Assembly: GCA_026122225.1 (NCBI GenBank)
Contig: JANEZZ010002202.1
Span: 62,001-126,000 of the forward strand
DNA from: Heloderma charlesbogerti
Taxonomy: Eukaryota > Chordata > Lepidosauria > Squamata > Helodermatidae
Direction of reading: 5' to 3'
DNA length: 64,000 nucleotides
Shown in pieces: positions 1 to 10,101 of the stretch. Made by a program: the position numbers and the translations under genes. Below the pieces are notes generated by a model. The model did not search any database and was not told the DNA's origin. It saw nothing but the letters and a program-made list of their open reading frames with translations. How positions within the stretch are numbered: the first letter of the stretch is position 1; each line of letters begins with the position of its first letter.

Positions 1-625
1 TCACCCAGCCACTCTGGGCAATGTACAAAGTGTATAATAAAACAGTTTATAACAATAAAATTCTAAAGTAAAAACATATTTCTAAAAATACCCTAACCCA
101 CCCCAAACGCCTGCCTGATCAACCATGTTTTTAATGCATGCCGGAAGCTCATTAAAGAAGGGCCATGGTGGAGTTCCCTAGGGAGAGAGTTCCGCAGAGT
201 GGGGGCCACCACAGAGAAGGCCCTCTCCCTTGTCCCCACCAGTCTAGCTGTATTGGCTAATGGGACAGAGAGAAGGCCATCCGAGGCTGATCTTGTTAAG
301 CGGCCTGTCTGGTGTTGCTGGAAGCACTCCTTAAGATAGGCTGGGCTGGAACCATATAGGGTTTTAAAGGTCAAAACCAACACCTTGAATTTGGCCCGGA
401 AAACAACTGGTAACCACTGCAACTCCTTCAGCAGTGGAGTGATGTGATCTCACTGGCGGCTGCCTTTAATCAGGTGAGCTGCCGCGTTCTGTACCAGCTG
501 CAGCTTCTGAACCATCTTCAAGGGTAACCCCACGTAGAGCGCATTACAGTAGTCTAAATGAGAGGAGACCAGGGCATGTATGAATGGGGTACGGCTACCC
601 TTGAAAAACCAGGTCCGCAGCCTGG
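1..625 (-). mobile_element. L2-type LINE, 3' part (degenerate RT C-terminus and 3' UTR)
   Basis: Read on the minus strand, this piece encodes the C-terminal tail typical of L2-clade LINE reverse transcriptases: LDYCNALYVGLP and KLQLVQNAAA at 450-632, then LQWLPV-like FRAKFKVLVLTFKTLYG and WNSLP-like residues at 93-422. The 3' UTR runs off the left edge of the window (the CACCCAGCCACTC segment at 2-14), so the tail is missing. Only the end of the RT reading frame is present, split by a frame change near 430, so it is a dead 5'-truncated copy. It lies head-to-head with the plus-strand L2 copy at 2088-2828, and an H-family hAT element separates the two. Assignment to L2 rests on the motif pattern. 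The exact subfamily is not determined. Confidence 0.8.
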
Positions 626-746
626 GGGTCATTTAGGGGTGCACGAAAGTCACTTACCTGGTCTCGCAGCTTGCTTTGCGGTGGGGGGGAGGCGCTTCGC
701 TGCTCCCCCCGAAGTTCAGGCCGGGGGGGGAGGCTTCCCTCCTCGC

Positions 747-1594
747 TAGGGATGGCAGGGAATTTCTCCCCGAAACTTCGGGGGGCCAAGCGCCAACGTG
801 TTCGGCCCCCCGAACAAGTTTTGGGGAGAAATCCTCCGCACCCCCCCGGGACGGGACTTACCTTTCCCGAATGTCCCTCCCGGCGGCGGGTCTGGCCGGC
901 GGTTCGGTGGGTGTTCGAGCGGGGTGGGAGTGGCAGCCGGTCTTTGCAAAGTCAGCCGTGATAGGCTACGTCAATCATCACGTAGCCTATCACGGGCGAC
1001 TCAAAAAAAAAAAAAAGCGCGTACGGATAATGGTGGCCCCCATAGGGAGCCGCCATTCCCGTTCCTTATTTGGTCGCTGTAGTCTACGTAAAGATTTACG
1101 TAGACTACGGCGAAAATAAGGGCAACACAATGCCCTTATTTTCGCCATAGTCTACGTAAATCTTTACGTAGACTACAGCGACCAAATAAGGAACGGGAAT
1201 GGCGGCTCCCTATGGGGGCCACCATTAGCGTACGCACTTTTTTTTTTTTTTTTTAAGTCGCCCGTGATAGGCTACGTGACGATTGACGTAGCCTATCACG
1301 GCTGACTTTGCAGATCTAGCCGTGATAGGCTACGTTAATCGTCACGTAGCCTATCAGGGGGCTTTTTTTTTTTTTTAAACTTTCGCGTTCGCGGCCGGGC
1401 GAGGAGGGAAGCCTCCTCCCCGGCCTGAATTTCGGCCGGGCGATGCGGGAAGCCTCCCCCCCAGCCTGAATTTCGGCCGGGGCGAGGTGGGAAGCCTCCC
1501 CCCCAGTCTGAACTTCGCGGGGGGAGCAACGAAGCGCCTCCCCCCCACCGCGAACGTCCTTCGAGGACAGGTAAGGGACTTTCGTCCACCCCTA
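747..1594. mobile_element. H-family hAT element nested in the outer copy
   Basis: Left end is End2 (TAGGGATGGCAGGGAATTTC) and right end is End1 (GGACTTTCGTCCACCCCTA). The perfect 8-bp duplication CTCCTCGC is at 739-746 and 1595-1602, and both copies lie within the outer H element. This establishes the order: outer element first, inner later. The element is 848 bp, with a central palindrome (946-1311), A- and T-runs and CpG-rich End1 repeats at about 1381-1560. It carries ACTTACCT near 848 in End2 and AGGTAAGG at 1570-1577 in End1; both read as outward-facing 5' splice-site consensus. No coding capacity is seen. Confidence 0.9.
946..1311. repeat. Self-similar palindrome with arms of about 180 bp
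   Basis: Arms 946-1124 and 1131-1311 are near-complete reverse complements around a 6-nt centre (ACACAA at 1125-1130). Each arm itself contains complete smaller palindromes: GATAGGCTACGT...ACGTAGCCTATC (near 960-993 and 1266-1300), and TAGTCTACGTAAA...TTTACGTAGACTA (near 1080-1107 and 1147-1176). An A-run at about 1003-1016 pairs with a T-run at about 1239-1254. A strand could therefore fold either as one long hairpin or as a branched series of short ones. It is the core of the nested H element. Confidence 0.85.
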
Positions 1595-2087
1595 CTCCTC
1601 GCCCAGCCGAAATTCAGGCCGGGGGGGAGGCTTCCCGCCTCGCCCGGCCGAAATTCAGGCGGGGAGCAGGCGCCTCGCCTCGCCGCGAAATAAAAAGTTT
1701 TAAAAAAATGCCCCCGTGATAGGCTACGTGACGATTAACGTAGCCTATCATGGCTGACTTTGCAAATCTAGCCATGATAGGCTACGTTAATCGTTATGTA
1801 GCCTATCACAGGGGTGGGGTTTTTTTTTTTACTTTGCTTGTAATGGCGGCGGCGGCAGCCGGTCGAAAGACTGGCTGCCACCCCTGCCCCTGACGAAGAC
1901 CTGCTGAACCGCCGCCGGGACCCGCCGCCGGGAGGGACATTTGTGAAAGCTAAGTCCCATCCCGGGGGGGGGCGGGGGGCGGGGGGGCAGAGAAGTTCTC
2001 CCCGAACAACCTTCGGAGGACCGAATGCGTTGGCGCTCGGCCCCCCGAAGTTTCGGAGAGAAATTCTCCCCCATCCCTAGGGTCATT

Positions 2088-2828
2088 TTGGACTCCCAGC
2101 TGTCCATGGAGGCTCAGGTGTCAGCTGTGAGCTGGACAGCGCTGTATCAACTCCATCTGATACGGCAGCTGCACCCCTTCCTTCCCGACCATCTGCTCCC
2201 ATCGGTAGTACATGCCCTGGTCTCCTCTCGTTTAGACTACTGTAATGCGCTCTACGTGGGGTTACCCTTGAAGACGGTCCGGAAACTGCAGCTGGTACAG
2301 AACGCGGCGGCTCGCCTGATTAAAGGCAGCCGCCGGCGAGATCACATCACTCCAGTGCTGAAGGAGTTGCAGTGGTTACCAGTTGTTTTCCGGGCCAAAT
2401 TCAACTTGTTGGTTTTGACCTTTAAAACCCTATATGGTTCCAGCCCAGCCTATCTTAAGGAGCACCTCCAGCAGCACCAGACAGGCCGCTGAACAAGATC
2501 AGCCTCGGATGGCCTTCTCTCTGTCCCATCAGCCAGGACAGCTAGACTGGTGGGGACGAGGGAGAGGGCCTTTTCTGTGGTGGCCCCCACTCTGTGGAAC
2601 TCCCTCCCTAGGGAACTCCGCCATGCCCCCTCTTTAATGAGCTTCCGTCGTGCATTAAAACGCTGTTGTTCAGGCAGGCATTTGGGGTGGGTTAGGGTAT
2701 TTTAGAAAATGTTTTTATTGTAGAATTTTATTGTTTTAAACTGTTTTTATTGTATGTTGTACATCGCCCGGAGTGGCTGGGTGACCAGCCAGATGGGCGA
2801 TTAATAAATTTAATAATAAATAAATAAA
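2088..2828 (+). mobile_element. L2-type LINE, 3' part with tail
   Basis: The frame from 2025 to 2492 becomes L2-like after about 2088. It reads ILDSQLSM, then LDYCNALYVGLPLKTV, KLQLVQNAAARLIKG, VLKELQWLPVVFRAKF and LTFKTLYGSSPAYLKE, the usual order at the C-terminus of L2-clade reverse transcriptases. A premature TGA follows HQTGR, and the WNSLP-type remainder is out of frame near 2590. The 3' UTR ends in an AATAAATTTAATAATAAATAAATAAA-like tail at about 2802-2828. The copy is 5'-truncated and inactive. It starts immediately after the right target-site duplication of the H element. Confidence 0.82.
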
Positions 2829-2912
2829 TGTACTACTGATGGGATCAGATGGTCGGGAAGGTAGGGGCGCAGCTGCCACATCAGATGGAGTTGGTACAGC
2901 GCTGTCCGGCTC
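2829..2912 (-). mobile_element. Short inverted L2 fragment next to the L2 tail
   Basis: The reverse complement of 2829-2912 closely matches 2131-2215 of the plus-strand L2 copy; both contain GGACAGCGCTGTA, CTTCCCGACCATCTG and GTAGTACAT. It abuts the A-rich tail of that copy in the opposite orientation. It may be a remnant of an older minus-strand L2 or the product of an inversion. Confidence 0.7.
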
Positions 2913-3031
2913 AGATTTACTTCTGAGTAGACATGTTTGGAATTGCACTGTCAAATTTGGAGAGGGGTACTTGGAATCTTCTAATGTTGTTATAAAAAGT
3001 AAAATGCAATTTAATAAAGGAGGAAATTTAC

Positions 3032-3459
3032 TTAGGATGGATGAATCTATCCATTCTACTTTCTACAACTTTGAAATTTTTTGAAGTATAAATTTGTTCA
3101 ATCCTGTTTCCATATCAGTTTGCAAATTCTTTGATAAAATTTCCACAAGGAAGTCCATAAACATTTTTATATGAATTTCTCCAAAATTATGCAGTTTCCC
3201 CTAATATATGCATTGTTGCAAGCAATTTTCCCTCATGTGTGCCTTTTTGTATGCAATTTTCCCTGATGTATGCATTTTTGTATACATTTTCTGATTGGAA
3301 CTGCATAACAAAATTTTGAGAAGTGCGAAGACTAAAGGATAATTGTGAGCCAATTCATGTATTAGTTCACGAAATATGAATTAGGTTGTTGTTGTTCAGT
3401 CGTTTAGTCGTGTGGCTTCTTATTAATATGCAACCCAAACAATTTTCTCCCCATCCCTA
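3032..3459. mobile_element. Putative old hAT-like element, AT-rich family
   Basis: The left boundary TAGGATGGATGAATCTATCC and right boundary TTTTCTCCCCATCCCTA resemble inverted hAT termini. The interior has several TATGCATTTTTGTA-like repeats, also seen at 34618-34790. Possible duplications AATTTACT and ATTTTACT differ at one base but do not sit exactly at both ends, so the call is tentative. Confidence 0.4.
3386..3421 (-). mobile_element. BovB 3'-terminal fragment
   Basis: The TTGTTGTTGTTCAGTCG, then TTAGTCGTGT segment matches the extreme 3' end of BovB as seen at 44477-44515 and, on the other strand, at 56815-56850. Only about 35 bp remain, so this is a heavily 5'-truncated insertion or a fragment of a BovB-tailed SINE. 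Confidence 0.55.
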
Positions 3460-3910
3460 GATTTTACTACTGGTTTTATTACTGATTTTATTTACTACTA
3501 GGTTTTATTACTGGTAGCTCATTGTCATGTCACAGTTGAAGATTTGTAGCAGCATTCTATGTATGTTTACAATGGAGCATAACCCTAGATAGGTGTGCGT
3601 AGGATTTGCAGCCTTAGTAAGTGCCCTAGGACAAGTTATGTACTCTCAGTATGTTAAGGTGAGCAGGATGCAGGACAGGGTTAGGTGGCTGGTGTTCCAC
3701 GGTGGGAAGAATTGGAGTGGTAGCGCATAATGGAAAACTGGGGTAGAGCTTTGGTTACTACCACTTTTGTGGGGGGGCACTTTTTGTGAGGGAAATCATG
3801 ATAACATGGGGTTCTGGCTCATGTAGATGCCTACATGTGTACAGCTACATGCACATAAGCCTCCTCCCTCCAGACATTTACACTGTATGTGTAAATACCT
3901 GGGTGGGGGG

Positions 3911-4470
3911 GTAATAATAGGCTTTATTTATTTATTTATTTTCATTTCTATACCATCCAATAGCCGAAGCTCTCTGGGTGGTTCACAAAAATTAAAACCA
4001 AACGGCACACAATAAAACAATTTAAAATACATAGAACATTAAAACCACAATATAACAATACAACCACAATAAAACCTAGCAGCAGTGCAGGAATCTAAAA
4101 TACAGATTTAAAACAGCAAAGCTAAAAGTCTAGAAAGCTAAAATGCCTGGGAAAATAAAAAGGTCTTCACCCGGCGCTGAAAGGAATACAGTGTAGGTGC
4201 CAGGCAAACCTCACTAGGGAGCTCATTCCACAGCTGGGGTGCACAGCAGAGAAAGCCCTCCTCCTAGTAGCCACCTGCCTCACTTCCTTTGGCAGGGGCT
4301 CATGGAGAAGGGCCGCTGAGGATGATCTTAAGGTCTGGGCAGGCACATATGGGAGGAGGTGATCCTTCAGATAACTTGGCCCCAAGCCGTTAAAGGGCGT
4401 TAAATGTTAATACCAGCACTTTGACCCGGGCCCAGAAATGGACTGGCAGCCAGTGCAGCTGAAAAAGTAC
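3911..4470 (-). mobile_element. L2-type LINE 3' end
   Basis: On the minus strand, the frame 4385-4167 (GPSYLKDHLLPYVPAQTLRS, then RRRAFSAVHPSCG) is an L2-like RT C-terminus. It is followed by a long AT-rich 3' UTR that ends in a CCACCCAGAGAGCTTCGGCTATTGG segment and a (TAAA)n tail (3911-3942 on the plus strand). The same 3' end recurs near 20605, 39967 and, less clearly, elsewhere. The copy is 5'-truncated and non-functional. Confidence 0.75.
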
Positions 4471-5137
4471 TGGCGTAATATTATTGTAACATTACGATAA
4501 CGTGTTTACTTTAGCCCTATCATGAACCCCTGAACAGGGTTTAGAGTATGCCAGAACTGAAGTTAGCATTTGCAGTAAGAAGCCAGGATGGAGGGCTGCC
4601 ATCCTGGAGGATTGAGAGGTATTGGCTAGGTTAGAGAAACATTTTAGAATAGGTTTAGAGGACGTGTTTATCTCTACTTAGTTTTTACTTCCTCTTATGG
4701 TTAACTATTCAAACTGGGTTTTTTTTTCTCTAAAAGTATTTTATCAAAAGCTGTTTAATGTTGCCTTACTAAATATTTAAGTAAAAGCAAAGTTTGTTTA
4801 CCCCATGCCTAACTGCCATGCCACACTATCCAGTACAGAGAGTTGGCTGGGCCAGTAATTAAGCTCCAGATGTTAAAGGGCTGTTTAGTAGAGGCAGCCA
4901 GGAAATCAAGATATCCACTTGGTGGCAGGGGGTGAGGACCAAGAAGGAGGGGCTGGGTAACCTGATTTGCTCACCTTCACTCCCTCTGAGGGTGCAAGCT
5001 ACAGCCCATGCCATCAACACATAAGTATGTTGGGCACCCAGAAGGGCTCATCTGGGACTCACAGCCTCATTTCTCCCCTAAAGCAAGTGTTGGAAAGAAA
5101 GTTGTGGTGGTGTTGGGAAGACATGGTTATCCAAAGA
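4471..5137. other. Non-coding sequence, nothing recognised
   Basis: AT-rich single-copy-looking DNA. No ORF, RNA gene or repeat could be supported here. Confidence 0.5.
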
Positions 5138-5508
5138 AACTGATGAGCACTATTAGCTTTAGGAGAGATAAAAGAAAGCACTTCTTCACAAAACACATAA
5201 TAGCAATCTTACACATTTTTAATGGAAAGGTGGGGTATAAATGTAACAAATAAATAAATAATGGAATTCTGTGCCCCAAGATGTAATACTGGCCACTAGA
5301 TTAGATTATTTCAAAAGGAGATTGGACAGATTCATGGAGGATGGATCTTTCAATGGCTATTAGTCATCATGGAGTCTACAAGGGACCCCCAGATTCAGGA
5401 GCAGTATGGTACTGAATACTGTTTGCTGAGATGGGTTTCATACCCTGCTTGTGGGCTTGCCAGAAACATCTGGCTGACACTGTGAGAAATGGAGGGTTGA
5501 ACAAGCCA
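5138..5508 (+). mobile_element. CR1-type LINE 3' end (ATGCTGGATCAGACC-tailed family)
   Basis: The segment reads as the 3' part of the CR1-like family whose minus-strand copies contain GCTGGATCAGACC. Landmarks are GATAAAAGAAAGCACTTCTTCAC, then ATTGGACAGATTCATGGAGG near 5321, and TGGCTATTAGTCATCATGG near 5353. The extreme 3' tail is lost. A piece of Sauria/BovB-type tail (AAAGGTGGGGTATAAATG, then an AAATAAATAAATA run, 5215-5262) interrupts it, which indicates a later nested insertion. Confidence 0.6.
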
Positions 5509-5515
5509 AACCTTT

Positions 5516-6177
5516 AAGAGTCAAACTACACATTAAACTTATCATGTAGTGTGTAACTCAGGATTATCTTTTTACTTCTTTATTTTTTTATGATATTTAT
5601 ATACCGCTCCACATCAAAAGATTTCAGAGTGCTGAACAACAAGATAAAAGAATAAAACACCATGTTAAAAGAATTACAACATTTTAAAAGAAACAAATTC
5701 TGAATTTAATAAATCGCAGCTGGTCGCTGAAGGAAGGCCTCTCAAAATAACAAGGTCTTCAGGAGACGCTGAAAGCAACACAATGCTGGTGCCTGCCTGA
5801 CCTCCTATTTACACGACTAAATAGTACACTATTACTGTAGTAGAAGCACATGTGGCCCCAATTTGGATCAGTACCATCACATTTTAGGAGAGGATTAAAC
5901 CTTCCCCCCATCCCACTGCCATGGAGGGGTTAACAAAAGAAAAAAAAGGCGCCTTTGACATAAATTGAGACTTTTTTAATTAATGCCCCTACCCCGATGG
6001 TGGGAGGGGGAAATTTAAGGGGGGAATGGTGGTAAGGGGGGAAAGTCTATTCCTCTTCTCCCAATGTGTGGTGGTCCTCATCTGAATCTGGGCTCTGCAC
6101 ACTTACACTAGAGTAAATAAAAAGATAACCCTGAGCAACACACAACACAATTAGTGTAATGTGTAGTTTGACTCTAA
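5516..6177. mobile_element. DNA transposon with about 60-bp terminal inverted repeats
   Basis: The left end AGAGTCAAACTACACATTA and right end TAATGTGTAGTTTGACTCT are inverted. The pairing continues inward through the CTCAGGATTATCTTTTTA / AAAAGATAACCCTGAG segments. No coding sequence was found and no clear duplication was established (the flanks are TTA and AAG), so the superfamily is open. An L2 3' end (5578-5815) is inserted inside. A related right-hand part occurs at 26190-26402. Confidence 0.6.
5578..5815 (-). mobile_element. L2-type LINE 3' end nested in a DNA transposon
   Basis: On the minus strand this shows the L2 3' UTR pattern: GCGTCTCCTGAAGACCTTG, then an AT-rich UTR and a TATATAAATATCATAAAAAA-like tail. 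It lies inside the inverted-repeat transposon 5516-6177 and so is younger than it. Confidence 0.5.
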
Positions 6178-6486
6178 GTCTGATCAAGTAGAGCTCTTCT
6201 TAAATTCTTGTGGGAGCAGTTTCGTACTTGAGCAGTGCAGTTTAGTGAGGGGATTAAAAATCTTGCTTCCCATGTTGTACTGCCAGCCCAAACCCACATC
6301 TTGTAGTGCTACAGAGGCTAAGCCACAGTCCTATAGACTGGTGAGGTGAGGAGCCATTCCTGAACCTGGGAACTAGAGTAAGATGGGGTGGGGACATTCC
6401 CTCCACTCTCTGTTGGATGTGCAGACATAAAGGTAAGACATCTTAACATCCCCCACAAAGGAAAGAAAACTAACACATTTAAGAAC
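6178..6486. other. Non-coding sequence, nothing recognised
   Basis: No gene, repeat or RNA signal could be supported. Frames on both strands here are short and without recognisable motifs. Confidence 0.5.
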
Positions 6487-6790
6487 ATGCCTATTAAAAA
6501 CATAAGAAGAGCCATGCTGGATCAGACCAAAGCCCTTTCTAGTCCAGCATTCTCTTCTCATAGTGGCAAATCATTTGCCTACAGGAAGTCAACCAGCAGT
6601 GCAATAACATACTTCTGCTCGCATATACCAGCAATTGCTATACAGAGGCATATTGCCTCTGATACTGCAGACAGCATATAGTCATCATGACTAGTAGCCA
6701 TGGATAGCCTTATCTCGCATGAATTGGTTGAATTCCCTTTTAAAGCTATCCAAGGTGATAGCCAGCACTACATCATGTGGCAGTGAATTC
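6487..6790 (-). mobile_element. CR1-type LINE 3' end
   Basis: Contains AAGAGCCATGCTGGATCAGA, TCTAGTCCAGCATTCT, a GATAGCC motif and ATTCCCTTTTAAAGCTATCC, then GCAGTGAATTCCAT. This is the reverse-complemented 3' end of the CR1-like family also present at 5138-5508 (+), 36783-37165 (-) and 60290-60543 (-). 5'-truncated and non-coding. Confidence 0.65.
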
Positions 6791-8230
6791 CATATAATTC
6801 CATATATTTTCAATGGCCAGTCACCTTCAGTGGCATTTTCATTCTTCAATGCAATATGTTACCATGGTCATAGCAACTCTCCTAGGATATGGCTTAACTG
6901 GGCACTAGTTAAGCCTGTTGCTCACCTCGAAATAGTTTGGGTGGGCCTTTATAAGCATTCAAACTAAGGCTCAAGCTTTTTGCAGGTGTTAGGGTTGAAT
7001 GTTCATAAAAAGCTTGGAAGGCACTTACAAAGCATCCACCATCACTTCTCTCATTCCCTGTCTGAAGGGTTCTTGGAGAAGCACTGGGGAGACAGTGGCA
7101 GCTGCATCACGGAGCATCAGGATGGAAATGGGGCTACCAGTACCAGAATCCGCAGCAGGAAACTGATACTATAGTAGGCTTTAAATATTTGTTGGCTTGT
7201 GAAACTGAACAATGAAGCTACTGGACAAGATCTGGGATGTAGTGCCACTGCCAGTCACATGGAGCAACTTTATTATACTCTCTTGGGACTTGATACAGAA
7301 AGGAAATGCGTTAGCCAAATGTTCCTTGGGCTTTGATGGCAGAAACTGACTTAGATGTATATTTTAAAAGAACAAAATACCATAACTGGAACATTCAACA
7401 GTATTTTCTAAGAAATTAAGCACAGAAACAAAAGCAACAGAAATAAGCCAAGTATAAACATAACTCTTCTAAAATCACTACTCCATGACTTGCTCAGCCA
7501 TGTTCTTTGGGAACAGAAGAAAATATATTCATAAAACAAATAGTGACCTGAAAATTCCATGCTTATTGTTTTAACAGTTCAGCTGTTTGTGTCAGTGTTG
7601 TGTATACAATGACCATTATGTTTATCTATTTAACATATAACGCAGGGGTCAGCATATATTTACAAGCCCTAAACATAATTTTAGAAAACAAACATTTCAG
7701 AACGAAGTTCGCAAACAAGGTTCTCAATGACCATGACATTTCTTTTACCCTGGCTTGAATATATGTTTCTGTTTACCTCCCCTCTAAAAGCATTCCAGAG
7801 TGGAAAAGCAGCTTTTCCTTTATTGGAACCAACATGTCACAAAGTTGTGAAGATGCTTTTCAATTCTCCAGAACTCATCATCAAGCTGGATGAGGAACAA
7901 AACAACATCTAAGAAAGGGCAGGGGGTGGCAATTAGACATGATGTTTTTGCACTGAAGTTTTCAGTTTATAACAGTCTTAAGATGGAGGGCAGGAGGTAT
8001 GAAGATGTAATTAGATTATTCTTAGTAAGTGCAAGGCAAATTTCATGATACAGCTGGGACAAAGGAGCAATAATGGCTGGTGCGTGGGTGTGTTCACTTT
8101 TGAGAATATAGTCATTACTTGGTTCTATCCCCAACAGTAAGGAGAAACATGGGAAATGGCCATTTGTGACTCTTTGTCCAAATAGCCCTAGGTGCACATT
8201 TAGAAGGGCTCCAGCAATGATAATGGGAGA
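6791..8230. other. Non-coding sequence without recognised features
   Basis: About 1.4 kb of mixed-composition DNA. Short frames (for example 6980-7174 and 7727-7912) have no recognisable domain. I found no splice-bounded conserved exon, RNA gene or repeat. Confidence 0.5.
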
Positions 8231-8238
8231 GGCACAAT

Positions 8239-8780
8239 TAGGGATGTAAGAAATGACTCCCCTGTTTCATTTCATGACATCCGCAGTGGGGGGGAGGCGC
8301 TCTGTCCCTCCTGAAATCCTCGCCGGCCAGCTCCGCTCCGCGGCAACTCTGCGGAGCCACTGGCCGGGGCTGCCCGCAGCAACATCCAGCTGCTGCTGGG
8401 CTGTGCAGGGACGCAAATGGCCATTTGCATTCCCTTTTTTTGCTGTGATAGGCTACGTAAATATTTACATAGCCTATCACGGCGAAAAAAAGGGAACGCA
8501 AATGGCGGCGGCTACGGCAGCCACCATTTGCGTTCCCTTTTTTCCCCCGTGATAGACTACGTAAGTATTTACGTAGCCTATCACAGGAAAAATCGTGAAG
8601 CGAACGGCGGCCACAGATGTGGCCGCCATTCACAAAGCACCACAAACGGCACCAGGTAGGTGCTCTGTTTCGCGCGCCTTTTGCAGGGTGGGGGCTTCGT
8701 TCCGCCATGGATTTTGGGGGGCCGAATGGCAGTGCATTCGGCCTCACTGAGATCCATGGCGGAATTCTCCACCATCCCTA
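8239..8780. mobile_element. H-family non-autonomous hAT element
   Basis: The 542-bp copy begins TAGGGATGT and ends CCACCATCCCTA. The perfect 8-bp duplication GGCACAAT is at 8231-8238 and 8781-8788. Internal hairpins include GTGATAGGCTACGTAAATAT paired with its complement near 8445-8482 and near 8547-8584. They are separated by an AAATGGCGGC...GCCACCATTT palindrome near 8500-8530. The left End1 is degenerate; the right End2 carries the typical hairpin (8702-8762). The AGGTAGGT motif near 8655 faces outward to the right. No coding capacity. Confidence 0.9.
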
Positions 8781-8788
8781 GGCACAAT

Positions 8789-9675
8789 GGCTGTCTCCTA
8801 TAGTGGGAAATTGGGCTTTCCACTGGAGATGATAGGGCTGGTCCCAATGGTTTTCTCCTATAAGTGCCAGAACCTTCTTCTGTCTGCTACCCATTTTCTC
8901 AGGTGAGCTTTTTTTCTCCTTGGGAGACAGCTTAGCAAGAAGAGAAGCACAGGGTAGGTGCAAGCAGAATCAAGATGGATGGGATCCTCAAGATGGATGC
9001 TGTCAATCAAACAGGGTATAGCTGCACTGTGAAACCACTCTCCATCAAATGTTTGTCCAATCCCTATTTAGAATTGCCATATGTCCTGACAGGTGGATAC
9101 TCTGCTCTAAAAGGGTAAAGGCAAGAAGCGTATCTGAGTTGGAGGACCTGTTTCCTACATATGAGGAGGCTGCTTCAGTTTATGTTTGCCCCTTTGCTCT
9201 AACCCTACTAGTGTGCCAGTCAGCACATCTGGCTTCCTTCCCACTGCCCTAGATGGCTATTACAACATAGTGTACACAGCTGTTGTGTGGATGAGGCTTT
9301 ATACTGAAGATCCAAAAACCTGCCCCCTGTTATAGTTACTTGGACAGATAATAAAACATTAACAATGATTCAATTACAAAAAATACAATTCAATAATGTA
9401 TGTGGTACATTCCTCAGTGTAGTGTACTAGTAGAGAATCTTGGACAGGGGAGTATATTTCTGAATGCTCACTCATGTTTAAAACAAAATAGCAATGCTCT
9501 GCATATTGAATGCTAGCACATCAAATACAAGCCTGGACTAGAATGCTTCTCTGAGCCATGATGATTATCCATGGACAGGAAGGTGTTTTTTTTTTAGGTG
9601 AGGGACATTTAACCATGCAACCCTCTATCTACAGCCTGAACCCACTATCTGCAGACCTGTTTCCTGTCTCCTAGC
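8789..9675. other. Non-coding sequence, nothing recognised
   Basis: No supported gene or repeat. The frame 9049-9252 (67 codons) has no recognisable features. Confidence 0.5.
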
Positions 9676-9703
9676 TGAGCAGAGCAGAGCAGAGCAGAGC
9701 AGA
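9676..9703. repeat. (GAGCA)n microsatellite
   Basis: About five tandem copies of the AGCAG/GAGCA pentamer. AAGCA-rich purine sequence follows to about 9785. Confidence 0.8.
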
Positions 9704-9929
9704 GGAAACTGCTCCAGATGGTCTAGGGTCTATAAAAGCAAGCAAGCAAGCTCCCAGAGAGTGAGCGATCAGAGCAAGCAAACAGGGAGAGCAAACAGGA
9801 GTTTGGCAGGGGAGTTGCAGTGGAAAAGGAGACAAAAGCAAAACAGTGAGTGGGCTGCTGCAAGTTTCTGCTGAGGAAATGTAGAATGGAATAGGGGACA
9901 ATACACTAAATGTTATGTACTGGGGTAAA

Positions 9930-10090
9930 TTATGTAAATACTTAAGTAAATACTTACATAATTATTTCTGTATTTTTCCGCATGACAAAAAAAAAATTCG
10001 CATCCATCTGTGGATGGATGATGGAACGAAAGGCACCTGACAATCTGCAAAACACAGACGGGTGGGTTTTACACAGTCCGTACATCCCTA
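9930..10090. mobile_element. Partial H-like hAT element, right end only
   Basis: The right terminus GTCCGTACATCCCTA at 10076-10090 resembles hAT/H ends. An AT-rich palindrome AATTATGTAAATACTT... lies at about 9927-9964. No matching left terminus or duplication was found, so the left boundary is approximate. The right flank overlaps the target site of the adjacent element at 10102. Confidence 0.4.
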
Positions 10091-10101
10091 GCTATCACAG
10101 T

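Larger units (their letters stand above)
634..2079. mobile_element. H-family non-autonomous hAT element (outer, interrupted by a second copy)
   Basis: Starts TAGGGGTGCACGAAAG (End1, left) and finishes TCTCCCCCATCCCTA (End2, right). A perfect 8-bp target-site duplication GGGTCATT flanks it at 626-633 and 2080-2087, which is the hAT signature. A second H element (747-1594) sits inside, so the original element was about 590 bp. The interior holds GC-rich repeats, a pair of GTGATAGGCTACGTGACG-type hairpins near 1710-1815, and an End2 subterminal palindrome near 2000-2072. No transposase or other credible reading frame is present, so mobility would have needed a transposase supplied in trans. The orphan frames over it are by-products of palindromic GC-rich sequence. 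Confidence 0.88.
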
